A stretch of 64,000 nt of DNA. Source: Linum tenue (lineage: Eukaryota; Streptophyta; Magnoliopsida; Malpighiales; Linaceae). A program made the position numbers and the translations under genes. Under the pieces are notes generated by a model. It saw nothing but the letters and a program-made list of their open reading frames with translations. It was not told the origin of the DNA and did no database searches. Below, piece by piece: positions 8,609 through 20,800 of this stretch. Each line of letters opens with the position of its first letter. Within the stretch, counting starts at the first letter, position 1. Where the stretch lies: NCBI GenBank assembly GCA_946122785.1, contig CAMGYJ010000008.1:24019475-24083474 (forward strand), given 5' to 3'.

Positions 8609-11600
8609 TTACTCAAAAACCACCTCTTCGTCAACCCGCCGCGTCGTCGACGGCTTCACCATATATGGAACATACGGAATCCCCGTCGGCTTAACCCACT
8701 CGTTAGCCCGAAGGAACCGACCGGGGGTGAAATCCACCGCATGCTGCGGGGTAATCTTCTTAATCCCATTCCACGTCACCCTCTTACTTTGATCGGCGCC
8801 GGGCCCGTAGTTCCCAAACTCGCCGTACCAGCAAGTCTTGGTACCAACGGTGCCCATCCACGGCATCCAGCCTTCGGGGTCAATCAGATCACCTAAATAA
8901 CTCTCCATAATTATTGTCCTCGAGAAATTCTTCCAGGGCCGGCCCAAATATGTCTTGTACTTCATCCTGTCGGCCTCCATTTCTGGGGCGGCCGTGATTG
9001 TTCCATTCTGGATGATGATGGCCGTGGGCTGGTGGCGCTGCTTCCGGCCTTGGGCCGTGACGATGCACTGTTGATTCTCCATGGGCTTTCGGACCAAGAA
9101 GAGGCAATTCTGAAACACGACGGCAGCGTCGCCGAAGATGTAGTCGATTGTGCCGGAGATTGTGCAGTCACGGTAGAATTGGCGCTTGGTGTGGGTGTAC
9201 AGCGTGTCTTGATAGCCGTCGAATGTACAATTGTAGAAAATGGCAAAGTCGGCGGAGACCCGGAGGGCGACAGCCTGGTGCTTCTCTGGCCCTGCACTGT
9301 TCACGATTCGGATGTTCTTGGCGAAGAAGAAGTCGGCTGTGATGGCTGGTGGAGCAAACGGGAGAAAGAAAACAAGAGTGAGAAAGAAATAAATCCCTAA
9401 AAACCAATGTTGTCAGAACCGAACCGCAATATGACCCGGTAATGCAAACGGCTCGCTCTTTAGTGGTCCAACTGAAATTAGACCGTTTGAAAACCGTTAG
9501 AGATCCGGTACCTAATAAACGTTATTGGTATAAATAGTAGACATTTCTTAATCAGAGCTCTTCTCTTTCCTTCGAAATTGTGAAATGGAAATAAGGATTC
9601 AGTTCGAGAGCCGCCCGACGTTTTTTGGTTTATTTCAATTATTAATTTTTCGCAATTTTTTAACTAAATTTAACCGCTGAATGGTAAAAAATCGGATGAG
9701 CGGCTTGAGCGATTAACCGCGCTTCGGCCGCTCGTCAACCACTACATAAAACCGGAGTGACTTTTAGACTGTTCCGAACCAGTTTTGTGACTGGATGGCA
9801 GTTTTACCGGTCGGGCCAAGCGGCTTGGCTCGGCTTTAATAACACTGCAGTAAAAACTTTTGAGTAGGCCAATTTAGATGTTTTTTTATGAACTTACCGA
9901 CGGTGGAGGTGTGGTAAGTACTGACGCCATCGATGAAGTTTTTATCGCCGGTGATGACAGTTTTATCTGCACCATCTCCAATCATGGCCATGTTGTCGAG
10001 ATTCTTAGTCACCTCAACATATTCCTTATAAGTACCGGCCTTAACGTAGAGCACAACGACCTCGTCCTCCTTCTTCTTCTTCTTTGCCTTCTCCAAGAGC
10101 TTCAAACCTTCATTGATGGACTTACTGTCACCGCTTCCATCTTCAGCCACCACGACATCGGCGATATCTGCAGGGTTCTTGGAGAAGTCCACTTTACCCC
10201 TTGACGCTTCTTCCTTTTCCTCTTGATCGGTTGAATCATCCGAGTCTTCTTTATGACCATCAGTGTCCTTCTCCTTGTTCTTCTCCTTTTCAGTCTCGTC
10301 GTCAGAATCTTCCTTGTGACCGTCTTCCTTACCATCCTTATCTTTTTCTTTATTGTTTGTGTCATCGTCGGAGTCCTCGAGCAATCTTCTGAACCTATCA
10401 GGAACCCAGTTGGGGAACGGGTGGTTTCCGTGTCCGAGGACAGGGAGCGTCATGACACTTCCGTCCGCATTCAGGAGGCGGCGTCCTGGGCCGGCCTGGT
10501 CTGGTTGGAAGGAAGAGAAGAGGGAGTTGAGCCCAGTGACAATGTCGAGACCGTTGGTGGTTAGTTCCATCGATTTGTTCATGAAATCCTTCATCTTGGC
10601 TCCTGCAACCGAGCTCACATTTACAAATCCATCCAAACATGTTTCTTGATATGTCATCGCCGCACTAAGCCACGTGGTAAGATCTGCCATAAAGTCATCT
10701 ATTCTGTTGAAATCGAAGTTCTCTGTCATCTTCATCAAATTTAATAAAAAAGTTTCACGTCAGATCAAATGACGCACTTTCAGAGTAATTTTGAAAAATA
10801 TGTTGGACAATAAGAATAATATGCCCCTCTACTATGACGTTTTAACAAATATGCACATCTACTATTTTTTACATCAAACATGCCCCTGTACTTTGGAAAA
10901 CTTATCAAACATGCCCTTTTGCTAAAATTTTCATCCAAAAATCGTTAACCAAGACCGAACTTTGGCTTGGGCGACCCAAATATCTAAAATATCTCTAATA
11001 ATTTCACTTTAGAGTTTTTTTTATTCTTTTGTATTGCCAAATAATTATAATAATTTCACTTTGATGAGACCTAGAAATATAAAGTAAGGTCAAAACTGAC
11101 ATTTCCCCTCCTATTTATCGATGTCAGGTCATCTAAATCTCGGTTCAACCATGATTGACGATTTTTTCTACGAAATCACATTAATCTTTTAAATCCAATC
11201 GTTAACTTTTTAAAAGTATATATATATATGAGGATGTTAACTGCACCTACCTTGGCGAGACAATCCTCAAGCTCGGAAATGGACATGTTCATGAGCTCTT
11301 TGCATGTGACGAGAGCCTCGTGAGTCCTGGGATCTCCGTCCAGCTCCTTGAGCGTGTCCGATTTCTTCATCGCTTCGTTGATGCTCTTCTGCGCAATGGT
11401 GAAAGCGACCATGACAATCTCCTTGGGGTCGGTGGCGTTCCCGGCCGATTTCTCAAGGCTCTGCTCGCATGACTGTTTGTAATCGGCCGGCTGGCAGATG
11501 GCGGTGATTGCTTTCTTCGAGGAGGCTATGCTCTCGGCGGTGTTACTGTCGCCGCCATCCCCGATCTCCTCGCTATCGCCACCTTCGTTGTCTTTTCCGA

Positions 11601-11691
11601 CGCCGACGGTGACGGCGACGACCATTGCCACCAGAAGGATGGATGACACTCCTATAATCACAATCCGCTTCTTTCCCCCGTCATCCGCCAT
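8609..11691 (-). CDS. Pectinesterase with PMEI pro-domain (PME A), copy 1
   Basis: Predicted exons are 11251-11691, 9898-about 10729 and 8609-9345, joined by GT-AG introns (donors AAG|GTAGGT and GTCG|GTAAGT; last acceptor CCACCAG|CC). They give 669 aa. The protein removes methyl esters from homogalacturonan in the cell wall. Residues about 8-31 form a hydrophobic anchor, followed by a PMEI domain with its cysteines (CQPADYKQSC, TCKEL, EDC, ETCLDGF). RRLL processing motifs lie at about 230-233 and 261-264, then a very acidic linker (about 265-321). In the catalytic domain GTYKEYV, Q448 (HQAVAL), Q470-D471 (GYQDTL), D492 (DYIFG), R560 and W562 (LGRPW) are all present, so activity is expected. 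Odd points are the acidic linker and a charged C-terminal tail after the usual end. The start of exon 2 could be 10720 or 10729. Its protein is identical to copy 2. Confidence 0.9.
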
Positions 11692-12849
11692 CCTAGCTAG
11701 TTCTACTTTTTTTTTTTCTCTGACTTTTGTCTCTTAATACACACACGTTTATGTCTTTTTCTCCCTTCTATTAGTCTTTTGAACCCCTTATTAGGGAAAA
11801 TATGTAAGGGGCCGTTTTGGTATTTGTCTTTAAATGTATGAATTCTTTTTGTAAATTTTTCCTCTTCCTTGATTGATCAGTAAGGTAAGTTTTTTTTTTG
11901 TTTTGTTTTGTTTTGTTTATTTAGGGTTACAAAAGGAGATGATGAGCTTTCAAGGAAGAGGGTTCTTTATTATTTTTTTTTTGTTGTTGTTGAAAAGCCT
12001 TGGTTTGGCCTCTCCCTCTTCAAAGCCTAAAAAAACCTCGTTTGAGTTGGAGATTAGGAGAAAAAGAGATTAACTTATACTTTTTTCCCTTTTGTGGAGG
12101 GAAAATTATTTGATGGTTTCGAAAGTTAGTTAAAGTTAGTTGAAGGAATTGTGAGGTGTTCGGTGGAAATTAGGAAATGGAAGAGGTCAAAGAGAATTGA
12201 AGTAGAAAAAAAATTGGATGGATTTGTTGATTAATTGCTTTTTGCCAAAATTTGTGTTGCTCTAATTGGAGCTAAATTATTAGAACTTTTATTTTGCTAC
12301 ATTTCCTAAATGTGAGGCAGAGGTTTAGACATTGTTGAAATTATCAGGCAAAAAGATAATTCATGCAAGTTAAACATAAAGGGTTAATTGCATGGTTGGT
12401 CACTGAGATTACAAAAAACGTACATGTTTGGTCACTAGAAATATTTAAATACAATCTTGGTCACTCAAATTAGTTAAATGGTTCAAGTTTGGTCACTCTC
12501 AGTTACCTTCCGTTAGTTTATGTTAACACAGTCAGTTATTTGCTGACGTGGCTAACATGCTCACTTAGTCACCTATTTTTGACAAAATAAAATATAATCC
12601 AATCCTGCTACGTCATAAAAAAACCTGCCACATCATAACAGCCTAACCAATGTCACCCGAACCATTAACCCATGATCTGATCTACCCAAATTCAAACCCA
12701 AGATTAACTAATATGCAAATTCTGTTTAATTGATTCGGACCCTCGCTTAATTGCGGTAATTAATGATCTAATTACTTTCCTAATGCAACCAACAATTGAT
12801 TAATGGATTGAAAACTGAGGGGGCGTGTAGCAGAGAAACAAAACCTTAC
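11692..12849. other. PME A upstream region and plant intergenic repeat
   Basis: Because PME A is on the minus strand, the first few hundred bases are its candidate promoter and 5' untranslated region; I see no convincing TATA box that fixes a start site. Positions 12380-12600 contain four spaced TTGGTCACT words followed by TGACGTGGCTAAC, a form common in dispersed plant repeats. The copy 2 counterpart is 35032-36182. No gene is recognised. Confidence 0.4.
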
Positions 12850-13143
12850 CGTCTCTTGGAGCAATGGCCACTTGCCGCTGGTGGTGGTGGAGCCAGAGAA
12901 TTTCGCGGACAGATCATGGGAGTGATCATGCTCGCGGCACCGCTTCTTGCTGCAGGGCGCCGACAAGAGAGGCGGCTTTCCGGCAGAAGCCGTCGGTAGG
13001 GACAGGAAGATCGACGACCATAGCTTCCCGTCGGTGGTGGCTTCAAGCTTCATGCAGTCGCAGTCGCAGAGTTTGACTCTTGACTTCACAAAACTCAACA
13101 TTTTCGGCTTGAATTCAAAGAGCGTCGAGCTGGAGTTCACCAA
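12850..13143 (-). pseudogene. WRKY group IId transcription factor exon fragment, copy 1 (frameshifted)
   Basis: The minus-strand frame contains SAGKPPLLSAP, KKRCREHDHSHDLSAKFSGS and, one frame over, SGKCHCSKRR. These match the region just before the WRKY domain in group IId factors (WRKY7/11/17 type), which ends KCHCxKxRK. A splice donor (CG|GTAAGG) follows at 12850, where these genes commonly have an intron. No WRKYGQK exon follows on the minus strand, and no ATG opens the frame (it opens at TTG after a stop). Copy 1 has one extra G near 12868 that shifts the frame before CHCSKRR. It is therefore a captured or broken gene piece unable to encode a DNA-binding WRKY protein. Confidence 0.7.
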
Positions 13144-13516
13144 TTAGAGCAACACAATTGATTATGGGTAGGGTGTAGGCGACGTAGTTCTTTCATCTTA
13201 ATCTAGTTTGATAGATAATGAACTGAAGTTGTGGACTTCCAGGGTGCCCGTGTGAGTTCCCTGGAATTTCCACACGACCACAAGGGGTCCCCTACACGGC
13301 CGTGTGGCTTTTAGGCATGCCCGTGTGGCTAGCTTCTCTCCAAACGTCCAACCTTCGTCCAATCGACCTCAAACTCGTTCCTAAACCTTCATTCACGTAC
13401 TAGGACCTGAAATGTCACAAACAAGAACAACCTAGCGTGAAATCGGCCTAAAACGCGAGAATCGACATCTCAAACGGCTCAAGGATAGGGTAAAAACGTG
13501 TGTAATCAATGGTCTA
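13144..13516. other. Spacer; no gene recognised
   Basis: Short GC-moderate sequence with repeated CCCGTGTG(G) and CACACG words near 13245-13335. No coding or RNA gene signal was found. The copy 2 counterpart is about 36476-36840. Confidence 0.4.
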
Positions 13517-13840
13517 TCAGGAATAGATACGAGTCTCTACAAAAAACAAGTGCGAGATCCGAGGAGCCCTAGGGGCAACTTTAACCCCCTCCAGCTTCCT
13601 ATCTGCAATGGCTTTTCGCAGGAGGGCCGCAAATCCCTCGTACAAATCATGAATAGTAATGGGGATAACGGATCCCCTTGACGGAATCCCCTTGTGAGAG
13701 TAAAGAAACCAGAAGGTGTGCCATTCATGAGTACTAAGAATGAAACTGAACGGAGGCACTCCTGAATCCAAAGTCTCCAAGTAGAGTTAAACCCCATCCT
13801 CTCCAAAATCCCAAGGAGACACTCTGTAAGTTCTAATGAA
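13517..13840 (-). pseudogene. LINE reverse transcriptase fragment, copy 1
   Basis: The minus strand encodes ERMGFNSTWRLWIQECL, then GTPSGFFTLTRGFRQGDPLSPLLFMIC. This is the conserved RT block of plant L1-like LINEs (RGxRQGDPLSPLLF). Frame shifts interrupt it near 13640. It is far from the larger LINE remnant at 17880-21800 and its neighbouring RT domains are missing, so it is an independent scrap. The copy 2 counterpart (about 36860-37170) has indels at different places. Confidence 0.75.
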
Positions 13841-13889
13841 CAAATTTTTTTAAATGAATTTATATGCACAAATTGGGGCATAAGTGGGT

Positions 13890-14325
13890 ATAACTCACAT
13901 CATATAGGAAAAAAAATAAAATGATTATAACCAGAACTTACAGAGTTATTAAACTATAGTAGAATTGATCAACGCATGAACGAATAGAAAAATGGTAGCA
14001 ATACTTTTTGCAGAAAAAAAAATTACATACCTCTCGTTATCAACTTCAAATCATATGGTAACAACTTCATTTTTAAGTCGTTTTTTAAACTATTTGATCA
14101 TAAGAAACGATTTCATCATGATCTATTGATTCTACAAATTTCCGAGGAAAAAATACAGGACCAAAAATACCACCCCTTAACACGGATGAAATCCCAAAAT
14201 ACATATGTTTTTTTTAAAAAAATTACCAAAATACACACATTAGAAAAAAAATTCTCAAAATACACATGTTTGGGAATCACTGCTATTGTCAACCGCAGTG
14301 AATGCAATCACCGCGGCAGACCAAA
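13890..14325. other. AT-rich spacer; no gene recognised
   Basis: Strongly AT-rich with several A8-A9 runs, and no reading frame resembling a known protein. It leads into the 30-bp repeats at 14331. The copy 2 counterpart is about 37180-37665. Confidence 0.35.
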
Positions 14326-14330
14326 GCGGT

Positions 14331-14390
14331 GAATGCATCATCGCAGTTGACAGCCGCGGTGAATGCATCATCGCAGTTGACAGCCGCGGT
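14331..14390. repeat. 30-bp tandem repeat, two units, copy 1
   Basis: Two exact adjacent units starting GAATGCATCATCGCAGTTGA and ending CAGCCGCGGT, followed by a partial unit. The same array in copy 2 (37669-37758) has three units, so it changed length after the 23-kb duplication or represents allelic variation. Confidence 0.9.
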
Positions 14391-15226
14391 GAATGCCTGA
14401 CGTAACACTGAAACTTCAAACAAACGTAACTTTGCGCTCGGTTATCCGATTGTAGCGAATTTTTTTTATTCCATATAACTTTTCTAGATCTTTCAATCTG
14501 CAACAAGACTTAATCTAAAAAAAATGTCATTTGTTACTCCGAACGAGCAATTTTCCGATTTTGGCAAACTTTGAAAGGCCGTAACTTTTAGCTCCTCAAT
14601 CCGAACGTCGTAAAGTTTTTTTTGATTGCGCATAACTTTTAAGATGTCTTGCTCTCTTTCTTGTCTCCGGTGCTCAATCGAGTATCCACTTAAATAAGAT
14701 ACACAAAAAATAACTTTGTCTCCCTCTTACTCTTTGTGATATCGTTTCTCTTCCTCTTTCAGATAGTCCGGAAGGTTCTCGCACTCAATCTCCAGCTCGG
14801 CTATGTCGAGACCATTTTGAATCACTCGTAAAAGAATCAGGGATCTAGGTGTGAGATTAGCGTTCATAGATTTGGGAAGAGAATTAGGGATTTATGAGGA
14901 AGAATAGGAGAATCTGGGTTGAGAAAGAAATAGAGGTTGGTTCCGGGAGGAGGGAGGCCGATGACAATTAGGCTAGAGAAGAGAGAAATTTTTGGTTCGA
15001 TGATGGTAACAGAGAGACTAATTGTGTGGAATAATTCTTGTGTTATTGCTTGCCTTCTAATTCTCTCCTAACACAGAATATATAAGCCGACTAATTCCCT
15101 TTAACTACCTGAATAATAAACCTGAACAAATAGCCCTCAATTGTTCTTAAAACACCCACCTAACATCCAAATATTCTAAATAATAACATAGCAAAAAATA
15201 AGTCCAAAGTAACTAGTTTCTAAAAT

Positions 15227-17640
15227 TCAATCCCCCTTGAGACCAACATTGCCCTCAAGGTTGGCCATCTTTCTTCTCTCGCCCTTCCACCTTTGCTTCA
15301 TTAGCCGCAATTTCTTCACTTTCATCCTCCTACTTTCCTACCAGTAGCATTAGGTGTCCCTTTGCGCACTGGTGACCCACTGTATACCTCTCATCACTAT
15401 TGTAACAACAACCATCACTGCGCTTATTCTCCATCTCTGTCAGAGTCAGCTTGACGAACCCCTTTGGTGGCAATCGGGCAGAATCCGCCTTCCAGGTATG
15501 GCCACCTGGCTTGCAGCTCCCAATGGTGGTGATGAGGTTGCGGTTCCCTGACTCGTACCAGAGCTTGCGCCCCTCCATGCCTCGTTGGTCGCCTTTTGAA
15601 AGTGACCAACGGAGTTCTTCCAACTAGCCAACTCTTTCTCCTTGTGACCTGCAAGTTTGAAAGCAACTTGAAGAGAATCAAGCTAAAAAACCTTCACTAC
15701 TACTTCTAATTCGGGACGCAGCCCCGCCATGCACAGTCCCACCATCGTCTCCCCTGTCATTTTCTTGCACTAATTCTCCAACTTTAAGAACTCAGCCGAT
15801 ACTTGCCATCAAACCTGTCTGCTTCAGCTTGGCTAGTTGTACCGGTGCCCACCCTTTAGGTCTACCGAACTGATACCGCAACTCATATTGGAACCTGTCC
15901 CAAGAGATGAACTCACTTGCAGCCGCATAGGCTCTCTCAGTCCATTCCCACAACTGTAGGGCATCTCCCTCTAGGTAGAAGGACACCATATGTGCCTTTA
16001 TCTCCTCTCGGATCGGGTAATTCCTAAACCACCTCTCCGCTGCATATAACCACAATCCCACATCACCATGACCATCAAATATAGGAAACTCTATGACCGA
16101 AGGCTTGGCCCTAAATACCAGATCGTCATCAAAATCATATGGAGAACTCTAGTGCCCATACCTGCCCGGTCCTAGCGGGGATGCCTGGGTCCAATGTTGT
16201 GACGATGGTCCGACCACTACTGCTGATGATAGTGCCAGCTAGGGGTGGCTATTTCGGTCCGGGTTTTATGGTTTGACCAGAGACTGGAACGCAAATCTAG
16301 ACTGGGACTGGACCAAGATCATATAAGAATGTAACCAATCCATTCTTCAGTCCGAATTTAGGGGCCAAAAACTGTCATAGTCCGAGTCGGTCTTACCCGG
16401 TTTTAACCAAAAACCGGATAAGAGATCGGATACAGCTCAACATAGCCCAGCCCAATCTAGAATCCCTTCTTCCGCTTGTCCGCCAAGGCCCAAAACCTAA
16501 TCGTGCGCCCCCAGGTCCAACCTCCACAAACCAATCCCTTCCTCCTCTCCTCGGCCGCTGTGCTTCCACTTCTTTCTAGTGAAACAAAAGAAACAGAGAG
16601 AGATGATGCAGGTGAGTCGAGGGCGAATGCGCTAGCAGTTGCGGATCTCCATCGCAACGATCCCGACAAGAGAAGGGAGATGAGAGACAACGGCGGCGGC
16701 GGTGCTCACTACTGATCATGATATTGGCGGCGACAAACGCGAGAAGGGAGATGGGGGGCGCCATAGTCCTGCTTCCTCTTCTTCCTCTTATGCTCACAGA
16801 TCGGTAGCCAAAAGATTCAAGAACCTTAAGGATTAGGAGATTGGGACGGAACGGTTTTTTATAGATTGGAGGAGATGGACAGGGGAGGGGAAATTGGAAA
16901 ATGGTTTTTTGCAAGAAACAAAGGAATGCATGGGACTTGAGGGAGGAAAATTGAGGAGGGTTTTCTTATGGATTGGAGGGGTTGAAGAGATAACAGGGGA
17001 GGGAGTTGTGGTGAGATAGGTAGGTGTTTAAGATAAAAAAAAAAGAGTTGGAAAGGCCAAAGGATAGGGGGAAAGGAGGGAGGAGAGAGTGAGTGGGTAA
17101 GAAACGACAGTGTTATGTGGGGAGGGAACAAATCTGGTTTTGTGTTAAAACCATATTGGAACAGGGACCGGATTAAAACCGGACTTTATCCAATGATATC
17201 TTTGGTCTCCATATTTCCAAAATAATATGGACTGGAACTGGGTTAATCTAGGCCATTTTAACCAGATCGGCCGGTATAGCCACACATAGGGCTACTTGCC
17301 TCATCCCGCTGGTAAGCCACATAGTTCTTGGATTTGGTTCCACACCCTTGACCCACCTCCAATCTCCGACCGACTCGCCCACCCTCTGTTCGAGGGGTCC
17401 ATAGAGGGTAACCCAACTCGACGCCTCCAAATGGTGCCACCTCGTTGCTGCCATGCTACTGTCGGGTTGTTCTGGTTTGGATCGAGTCGATTCGATCGCT
17501 CTCGAGCTAACCAGTTGATTGACTGGTTTGACCCAAATTCGTGTTCGTTATCCACCCTATTCCAGTCCCCGGGGGCCTTGGCTTGACCCACATGTCCTCG
17601 CACGCGTACTCCGACTGTTTCTTCTTCCCTCGGACCTCGT
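15227..17640 (-). mobile_element. Deleted Ty3/gypsy element remnant (gag plus short 3' piece), copy 1
   Basis: The minus strand encodes a gag piece (15792-16061: AERWFRNYPI, HMVSFYLEGDALQLWEWTER, WDRFQYELRYQFG) and a degenerate zinc knuckle (15330-15623: CCYNSDERYTVGHQC). A short frame at 15227-15268 ends NLEGNVGLKGD, similar in style to the end of a gypsy polyprotein. Protease, reverse transcriptase and integrase are absent, so gag lies almost directly against the 3' end. A hAT-like insert at 16240-17288 separates the gag from more upstream material at 17289-17640. AT-rich DNA at 14640-15220 with ATATATAAGCC may include the LTR, but its ends were not found. Copy 1 carries frameshifts near 15803-15812 that copy 2 lacks. 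Confidence 0.65.
16240..17288. mobile_element. hAT-like non-autonomous insert, copy 1
   Basis: The left end reads TAGGGGTGGCTATTTCGG. The inverted right end reads TATGTGTGGCTATACCGG, an imperfect terminal inverted repeat of the hAT style. Both ends carry pairs of CGG/CCGG-rich inverted words over the next 100 bp. No transposase is recognisable. No clean 8-bp target duplication flanks it, so the family assignment is tentative. It interrupts the gypsy gag remnant. Confidence 0.5.
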
Positions 17641-17879
17641 AGACCTCCTGGGTCGTAGGGACTGGCAGTAGACCTGCGTCAGACCACAGACTAAATCTCA
17701 TTCATATGCTTTTAATCATATCCTTTAGAGTTTTCACTTATTAATAATAGGTATGTGATCTCCCCTTATTAATTTCTTTCTTTTATGATAATTGCTAATT
17801 TTTTTATAAATGGTGCATGTATGCATTTTATTTATTCTTGGGTTAAAGCATTATAGTCACTAATGAGTTGGGTATAATA

Positions 17880-20800
17880 AAAATGGGTGGTCGGTCGAAG
17901 CAGAGTTCGGTTTCCTCCCAACGGCAAATATTCTGAGCCATCTGATGAGCCACTATGTTTCCTGTCCTCTCCCATAACCTCCATTTGAACTCAGCAGTAA
18001 TGATATCATAGGAACCGGGCACCTATGCAAGTTTGTGCAAGATTCGCACAAAATTTTCTAGGCTGGGAACCTTCAAATTGGAATGTCTGGGCATGATTTT
18101 CCCTTACTTGGACATCCTGATCATGTATGGCTATGGGAGGGAGTCTTTTCATTAGGTATTGAACATTTTACGTGTTCTTACTGATTGATCTCGTATCAGT
18201 GGGAATACTTTTTTCTATTTTTAAAAGTTCTTATCCCTCTGGTAACGTGGTGGTTTTAGAGTTGTAAACAATATCCTCTAAAGACAAAAAAGTAAGGTGG
18301 GGTAGTGGGTTAGGCCGGTCAGCCTCAACTCTAATCTCCTCGCACACAGTGTCGATTTCCGAATTGATCTTCTCATTCCCCTGCAATTTGAAAACAAGGC
18401 TATCGAAGTCTATCTCCATCATCTTTGGGAGTAATTGGTGCTGTTTCACAAGCTTCAGGCCCCAGAGGAAAGCCTTCGCCTTTGCCATTTCCGGGCTCCA
18501 ACTAGCTCTTGTGCAACTCACTGCCGCCATTACAAAGCCTCCTTCTTCATTCCGAACCTCCAAACCAATCCTCATTCCCCCATCCTTCAATATACAAGCA
18601 TCCACATTCGCCTTCAGTCCTCCCTCCGGTCTTTCCCATTTGTAGCGCTGATTCGATCGTACCGGCGTAAAATTCGGCTCCTGAGCTCTTTGATACTCCT
18701 CCATGTAATTTTGTGCTCTCTCCACTACTTCCCACTCTTCAAATTTCTGATTGTGGAAATGATGGTTATTTCGTTCTTTCCAAAGGAACTATATTGTAAT
18801 TAGGAATTCACATATCTCCTCATCCTTTGCATTTTTCAGCACTTTCACACAACCAATTTGCACAGTTGTGATCCTCACCCATTTCGAACATCTTCCTTCG
18901 GAAGCTAGGTCTGTAAATCCGCCCTGCCCAATCACATTCTTTGGTTATATGCTCTTGCGTTTCAACAAGCCCACAGAAAGGACAATCCTCATCCTCCTCT
19001 GGTATCTGCTTAGCTAGGTTTCCTCTCATAGGTAGTATGTTGGAACCCCATCTCCACACAAAGACTCTCACTTTCGGTGGGATCTTCAAGTGCCGCAATC
19101 TTTTCCAGTCAATTGGCTCATAATGCTCCGGTTGATCACTCAATTGCTTCAATCTCCATTCATGATATCCCATCTTCACTGAGTAGTAGCATGTTCTTCC
19201 CTTTCCCCAGCACCATCTGTCTGGTCTTGGTCAAAACGGGATGGGGATTGACTTAATCCATTCCGATCAGTAGGTTGGAAGTGTTGTTGTAGTAAATTAC
19301 TTCGTCATGATCAATTCGACTGATCAATCAAATCCACCACCCGTGCATTCATCCCTATACATGTTACTATGGATTGCACTTGAAATTCTATGCTTCTGGT
19401 ATCACCTATCCCACCAGATAATAATGCTTTTCCCATCACCTACTCTCCATCTTGTTCCATCCTTTACCAGCCCCTTCGCGGCCATGGTGCTCCTCCATAT
19501 ATAGCTGGGGTTATTTCCCACCTCGGCTTCCAAAATGTTTGTGTGGGGGTAGTATTTTGCTTTCAGAGCTCTTGCTACCAGGCTGGATGGATTTGCAGGA
19601 GGTTCCAGACTTGTCGACCCAATAAAGCTAAATTGAATCCATGTAGATCGAGGAATCCCATTCCCCCTTTTTTTGGCTTGCACAACTTGGCCCATTTCGT
19701 CCAGTGTATTCTTCTTTCCCCATTCTTACTGCCCCACTAGAATCCAGAAATTATGCTATGCATCTCATTGATCACCCCTTGCAGTATGAGAAACACTGAC
19801 ATAGCATACATTGCTTGAGCTTGAGCACTCTTTGATCAGAACCTCTTTAGCGGCATTTGAGAGTAGTTTCATTTGCCACAATTTCACTGTCTTGCGCACC
19901 TTATCAATGAGCTGTGTAAAAACTTCCTTTTTGGACCTCCCAATGACTGTTGGTAGCCCCAAATATTTTTCGTAATGCAGAACGTGTTTCATTCCTAGTA
20001 GTTGTGCCATTTCTTTCCGTTGTGCTCCATCCATAACTCGGATTTCACCAAACTGACTTGTTGTCCCGATTCAGCTGTATAAGTATCCAAGATCCCTTTC
20101 AAAGTCTCCCATTCCTGTATTTTATTCTCAAAGAAAAATATGTTGTCATCAGCAAACAACAAATGTGTAATCATAGGGGCTTCTTTGCAAATCTTAATGC
20201 CATGTAGTTCGCCTTCCGTACTGCCTTCTCGGTCAATGATGATAAGCCTTAAGCGCACAAAAGAAACAAGTATGGTGATAGTGGATCACTTGCCTGATTC
20301 CCCTTGTTGGTTGAATAACCTCAGTCTGATATCCATTCAATAGGGCTCCATTGTATCATAATGTCAATCCATCCTTGTGCAAACCCCATTTTCTGCATAA
20401 CCTTTGCCAAGAAAGCCCATCCCACACGATCATATGCTTTCTCTATATCTAACTTCGCTGCTACAAAAGCTTTCTTTCATTCTGTACGAATTTTCATAGC
20501 ATGAAAGCATTCAAATGCTACCATGATAGTATCTGTAATGAGTCTCCTAGGCACGAATGCGCTTTTAGTATTGTGAATCACTACATTCAGAACTTTCGTA
20601 AGTCTGTTGGCCAGCAGTTTAGAAAAGATCTTGTAGATGACTCGACAGAGACTAATAGGGCATAACTCCTTTGGGCTTGTTGGTTGTTTTACCTTTGGGA
20701 TTAACGCTATTAGTGTCTGATTTATCTCATGGTTATAACTTTTTCCAGGAAACATTTCTACAGTTTTGCAACAACCAAAGGCCCCACTGTTGCCCAATTT

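Noticed and set aside
8962..9400. Plus- and minus-strand alternative frames over PME A exon 3
   Set aside because: They are shadows of the GC-rich pectinesterase exon, which reads through with all catalytic motifs in one frame. The same holds for frames over 10102-10649, 23574-24177 and their copy 2 equivalents.
14331..14390. Short regularly repeated units resembling a CRISPR array
   Set aside because: Units are directly adjacent with no spacers and occur in a plant genome; this is a simple tandem repeat.
16457..17131. Several open frames within the hAT-like insert
   Set aside because: Low complexity (purine-rich GGGAGG stretches) and no transposase motif; treated as part of the insert.
16232..17296. 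8-bp target duplication for the hAT-like insert
   Set aside because: The flanks GTGCCAGC and GGGCTACT do not match convincingly, so I did not claim a target duplication.
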